Assembly: GCA_937920275.1 (NCBI GenBank)
Contig: CALGVD010000029.1
Span: forward strand, 1 to 64,000
Source of the DNA: an uncultured Pseudomonadota bacterium
GTDB lineage: Bacteria; Pseudomonadota; Gammaproteobacteria; Steroidobacterales; Steroidobacteraceae
Length of the DNA: 64,000 nucleotides
Direction of reading: 5' to 3'
In this document: piece by piece, positions 61,174-64,000 of the stretch
Position numbering within the stretch: the stretch's first letter is position 1
Layout: the number at the start of each line of letters is the position of its first letter
Made by a program: the position numbers and the translations under genes
The notes under the pieces: generated by a model
What the model was told of the DNA's origin: nothing
What the model saw: the letters and a program-made list of their open reading frames with translations, nothing else
Database searches by the model: none

Positions 61174-61929
61174 TCATGTCGACAGATACCCTTGTAGGCG
61201 TGCCTCCAGAACGCGCGGGTTCTCGCCTTGGGCGACCGCTGCCAATCCGTCGATGATCATGATGCGTCGACGCGTCTCCAGCTGGATGAGTGACCGTAGT
61301 TTTCCGGCCGTCGGCAGAAACAACAGGTTCGCGAATCCGATCCCGTACACCGTGGCGGTGAACGCAGCCGCGATCCCCTGACCCAGCAGCCGAGGATCTT
61401 CCAGGTTCTGCATCACCGTCATCAGGCCGAGCACGGCACCGATGATCCCCAGAGTCGGCGCATAGACACCCATCGACTCGAACACCCGGGCCGCTGCCAT
61501 CTCAGCGTCCTCACGGGCGTCGAGTTCGATCTCCATGATCGAGCGCAGTCGCTCGGGATCGGTCCCATCGACCACCAACTGCAGACCGCGACGCATGAAC
61601 GGATCCTCCAGTTGGTCGATCTCCGGCTCCAGCCCCAGCAACCCGCTGCGGCGAGTGGTACGGCTCAATCCGACCAGCCTCGCGATGATGGATTCGTCAG
61701 CACTCGACGGTGGGTGGACCATCCACGACGACATCGCGATGGCCCTGCGAAGGGTCGGTTCGGGCGTCTGCACCAGGACAGCGGCGACGGTGCCAAGCAG
61801 GACGATCATCAACGCCGCGATCGACAGCAACGCGGCGAGCGCAGCACCTTTCAGGATCGACCCGACCACCACTGAGACGACCGCAAGCAGCAGTCCCAGC
61901 AGCGTCACCCGATCGAGGTCACGCCTCAC
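61174..61929 (-). CDS. motC: Flagellar motor stator protein MotC (MotA-like)
   Basis: A 251-residue polytopic stator subunit. Helices are visible at LLGLLLAVVSVVVGSILKG, LLSIAALMIVLLGTVAAVL, and the pair GIIGAVLGLMTVMQ and AFTATVYGIGFANLLFLP. A long cytoplasmic loop (about residues 55-150) is rich in Arg/Glu, needed for rotor contact. The GTG start overlaps fliA by 11 nt, so translation is coupled. Confidence 0.92.
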   Translation of the reverse strand: MRRDLDRVTLLGLLLAVVSVVVGSILKGAALAALLSIAALMIVLLGTVAAVLVQTPEPTLRRAIAMSSWMVHPPSSADESIIARLVGLSRTTRRSGLLGLEPEIDQLEDPFMRRGLQLVVDGTDPERLRSIMEIELDAREDAEMAAARVFESMGVYAPTLGIIGAVLGLMTVMQNLEDPRLLGQGIAAAFTATVYGIGFANLLFLPTAGKLRSLIQLETRRRIMIIDGLAAVAQGENPRVLEARLQGYLST

Positions 61930-62656
61930 GGGTTGCGGGCATCTGATCCCGCCAATCTGCGAGCCGCGCCTTCAATCGTGCGACGGCTTGACCGTGAAGT
62001 TGCGAGACCCGTGATTCCGTCACGCCCATGACGCGACCGATCTCCTTGAGGTTCAGTTCCTCTTGGTAATAAAGCGCCATGAGCAACCGCTCCCGCTCGG
62101 GAAGGCCGGCGATCTCACGGACCAGCGCCGCGCGGAATCCCAGATCGGCCACTTGTCTGAATGGATCGGGACCGTGGTCCGGCGCGTCGAGGTTGTCCAT
62201 CTCTTCCAAGCTCGCCAGCTGACAAGCGACGGAGTCTTGGACGATGTGGTGATACTCGTCGAGCTGGATCCCGAGTCGGGCAGCGATGTCGCCCGGTCGG
62301 GCCTCATTACCGGTCTCTCGCTCGATCTCGCGGATCGCCTGCGCGACCTCGCGCGAACGGCGATGCACCGATCGAGGCGCCCAATCGAGCTTGCGCAAGG
62401 CGTCGATCATCGACCCGCGTATACGGATCCCGGCGAACGTCTCGAAGGTGGCCCCCTTTCCGTCCGTGTAGTGCGCCGCGGCCTCGAGCAAGCCGAGCAT
62501 GCCCGCTTGGATCAGGTCATCGACCTCGACGGAGGCTGGCAGCCTTGCACAGAGGTGGTAAGCGATACGTTTGACGAGCTCGGCATGCCGTCGTACGAGC
62601 AAGTCCGCCTCACGCGCTCGGTCGAAGCCCGCTGGCGCGATCACCGCCGCGTTCAC
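61919..62656 (-). CDS. fliA: Flagellar sigma-28 factor FliA
   Basis: Sigma factor for late flagellar and chemotaxis genes. The 245-residue product has region 2 (LVRRHAELVKRIAYHL, VEVDDLIQAGMLGLLEAA, FETFAGIRIRGSMIDALR), region 3 (VAQAIREIERETGNEARPGD) and region 4 (LPERERLLMALYYQEELNLK and RVMGVTESRVSQLHGQAV). The GTG start at 62656 overlaps the flhG stop; longer frames upstream lie in flhG. Chemotaxis genes that often follow fliA (cheY, cheZ, cheA) are missing here. Confidence 0.94.
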   Translation of the reverse strand: MNAAVIAPAGFDRAREADLLVRRHAELVKRIAYHLCARLPASVEVDDLIQAGMLGLLEAAAHYTDGKGATFETFAGIRIRGSMIDALRKLDWAPRSVHRRSREVAQAIREIERETGNEARPGDIAARLGIQLDEYHHIVQDSVACQLASLEEMDNLDAPDHGPDPFRQVADLGFRAALVREIAGLPERERLLMALYYQEELNLKEIGRVMGVTESRVSQLHGQAVARLKARLADWRDQMPATREA

Positions 62657-63513
62657 CGCACCACCTGCAACCGTGGCGCAGGGCGCGACACGCGCTCGGA
62701 GAAGAACCCGATGTTGCCCCGCCCCTCCGGCGTTTCCCAAGACTTGATGGTGCCCGCGAGGCGAGAGATCGCCTGCGCAGCATTGGAACTGGGGAACGCC
62801 TCGACCACCGGCCGCTGCTCACGGACCGCTCGCCGCAACAGATCATCCGCCGGGATATCCGCAGAGTGTTCGAGTGTCACATCGAGAAAGCGGCTGGTCA
62901 CGCGCTGTAGCGCCGCGAACAACCGCGCGCCGGCCAACGGCCCCTGGGTCATGTTGGTGACCACGCGGAACTGTCGGACGCCGTGGCTGCGGCTGAGTAT
63001 CTTGATCACCGCATAGGCGTCCGTGACCGAGGCGGGATCCTCGCAGACCACCACCAACACATGTTGCGCAGCCTGCACCAATTGCAGGACACCGTTCGAG
63101 ATGCCCGCGGCGGTGTCGACCATGAGCAGATCGAGGTCCGCGGTCAGATCGCTGAAAGCCCTGACCAAGCCGAGATGCCCGTTGTCATCGAGACCCGCAA
63201 GGGGTGTCATGCCGGATGCACCCGCAACCATGGAAAGACCTGGCCGCACGGGCGTGAGCACCTCATCGAGACTCAGGCGTCCGAGCACCATGTCCGCGAG
63301 GGTGCGCCTTGGTGTGATGCCGAGCAGGACATCGGCGTTGGCCAAGCCCACATCCCCATCCAGCAGAACGACACGCCGACCCGCAGCGGCGCTGGCGATC
63401 GCGAGGTTGATGCTGAGCGTCGATTTACCGACGCCGCCCTTCCCGCCGCTGACGGCGACGACCTGCACTGGGTCGCGGCGCAGGATCCGTCCGGAGATAT
63501 CAGGAGGCGACAT
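62653..63513 (-). CDS. flhG: Flagellar number regulator FlhG/FleN (MinD-like ATPase)
   Basis: A 286-residue ParA/MinD-family ATPase that limits flagellar number. Motifs: the deviant Walker A in AVSGGKGGVGKSTLSINLAI, VVLLDGDVGLANADVLLG, VDTAAGISNGVLQ (Walker B) and VTNMTQGPLAGARL. I chose the ATG at 63513 (behind TCGCCTCC-type context, GGAGG on the coding strand). It overlaps the flhF end by 14 nt and fliA by GTGA. Confidence 0.93.
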   Translation of the reverse strand: MSPPDISGRILRRDPVQVVAVSGGKGGVGKSTLSINLAIASAAAGRRVVLLDGDVGLANADVLLGITPRRTLADMVLGRLSLDEVLTPVRPGLSMVAGASGMTPLAGLDDNGHLGLVRAFSDLTADLDLLMVDTAAGISNGVLQLVQAAQHVLVVVCEDPASVTDAYAVIKILSRSHGVRQFRVVTNMTQGPLAGARLFAALQRVTSRFLDVTLEHSADIPADDLLRRAVREQRPVVEAFPSSNAAQAISRLAGTIKSWETPEGRGNIGFFSERVSRPAPRLQVVR

Positions 63514-64000
63514 GCACACGACCCTCCAACCGGCTGACCAGCAGGTCCTCATCCGCCGTGTTTCCGTTGCGCTCCTGCAGCGCGACCGCCAAGGCGATCA
63601 ATTCATCAGATCGCGCGGGGCGCAGGTCATCGGGCAACCTCGTGCCATCGGTCACATAGGCGAGCGGCAGACCGGCCGTGATCACCGCTGAGAGCAGACC
63701 GCCGAGGCTTGCCGCCTCGTCGAGTCGGGTGGCGATACAGGCCGTCACGCCTGCGCGTGCATAGCGCAGGGCGAGCTGGCGCGCTGCGGTGGCTTGTAGA
63801 GTCGCTGGCAGGACCGCAGCGATCGATCCGGCGCTGCGCAGGATGCTGAGATTCCGCTCTTCGAGACCTGGATCATCGCTGCGATCATCGCTGCGCAGCC
63901 CGACCGCACCGGTATCCACCAAGACGAGGCGCTGCTCACCGAGCCGCGCGAGCAGCGCAGGAAGCGCCTCGATCTCTTCGACCTGATACGTTGGGATGCC
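63500..64000 (-). CDS. flhF: Flagellar GTPase FlhF, N-terminal part beyond the right edge
   Basis: C-terminal at least 166 residues of a SRP-type GTPase that places the polar flagellum. The frame is open to the window edge and reads IPTYQVEEIEALPALLARL, LVLVDTGAVGLRS (the DTAG-like GTPase motif, here DTGAVG), then TRLDEAASLGGLLSAVITAG and GLPLAYVTDGTRLPDDL, which are typical of the FlhF end (nucleotide-specificity motif T-R-L-D in place of TKLD). It overlaps flhG, as in Pseudomonas. Confidence 0.85.
   Translation of the reverse strand, partial: GIPTYQVEEIEALPALLARLGEQRLVLVDTGAVGLRSDDRSDDPGLEERNLSILRSAGSIAAVLPATLQATAARQLALRYARAGVTACIATRLDEAASLGGLLSAVITAGLPLAYVTDGTRLPDDLRPARSDELIALAVALQERNGNTADEDLLVSRLEGRVHVAS

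Noticed and set aside
1..64000. tRNA, rRNA, CRISPR arrays, insertion sequences, prophage or integrase genes
   Set aside because: None seen on reading both strands; a tRNA or covariance-model scan was not possible here and could still find a small RNA I missed.

Overview
The window is GC-rich chromosomal DNA, densely packed with genes that often overlap by 4 nt (ATGA/GTGA). It carries no tRNA, rRNA, IS element, prophage or CRISPR array that I can see. The gene content points to a Gammaproteobacterium near Xanthomonadales/Nevskiales. The main clues are a fused aspartate kinase/diaminopimelate decarboxylase, a TrpR-like gene heading the his operon, metXB behind a SAM-I type riboswitch, one tonB-exbB-exbD-exbD unit, an E. 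coli-like fab-mltG-tmk-holB order, and a Pseudomonas/Xanthomonas-like flhF-flhG-fliA-motCD order. This placement is inference from gene order and protein motifs.

Layout. 1-2054 (-): two lipoprotein genes, one running off the left edge and one an S41 peptidase. 2244-8379 (+): fabD-fabG-acpP-fabF-mltG-tmk-holB. 8390-11234 (-): a FadJ-like multifunctional beta-oxidation protein and an EEP-fold hydrolase. 11378-14676 (+): a beta-helix lipoprotein paired with a diheme cytochrome (a known but functionally unassigned gene pair), then an MTA/SAH nucleosidase. 14599-27085: a divergent catabolic cluster. Its minus arm holds an HMG-CoA-lyase-like enzyme, hydantoinase/oxoprolinase A and B, an isochorismatase-fold amidohydrolase, a Tat-exported molybdenum hydroxylase and an SLC13 carrier. 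Its plus arm holds a class III CoA-transferase, a second isochorismatase-fold hydrolase and a VOC protein. 27144-32140 (-): tonB-exbB-exbD-exbD followed by two secreted, cysteine-containing paralogous repeat proteins. 32401-35692 (-): ilvD and an M17 aminopeptidase. 35743-41719 (+): a leucine attenuator and ilvC-leuA-leuC-leuD-leuB. 41712-44125 (-): metX-metB with the riboswitch. 44216-51793 (+): operator, TrpR-like regulator and hisGDCBHAFI. 51766-57895: lysAC, a small acidic protein, a SAM hydrolase-type enzyme, an SDR and a second SLC13 carrier. 57892-64000 (-): an L,D-transpeptidase, an HDOD protein and the flagellar/motility operon, with flhF cut by the right edge.

The most interesting regulation is the region before ilvC. 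A 38-codon leader ORF carries three rare CTA leucine codons, and three mutually exclusive pairing segments end in a perfect intrinsic terminator. The predicted promoter puts the transcription start on the leader AUG, so the leader may be translated from a leaderless mRNA. Other notable items are a long near-palindromic operator plus a switchable Shine-Dalgarno hairpin in front of the TrpR-like gene, intrinsic terminators placed less than 50 nt before downstream co-directional genes, and the unassigned gene sets (beta-helix/diheme cytochrome pair, TonB-linked paralogs, hydantoinase/CoA cluster).
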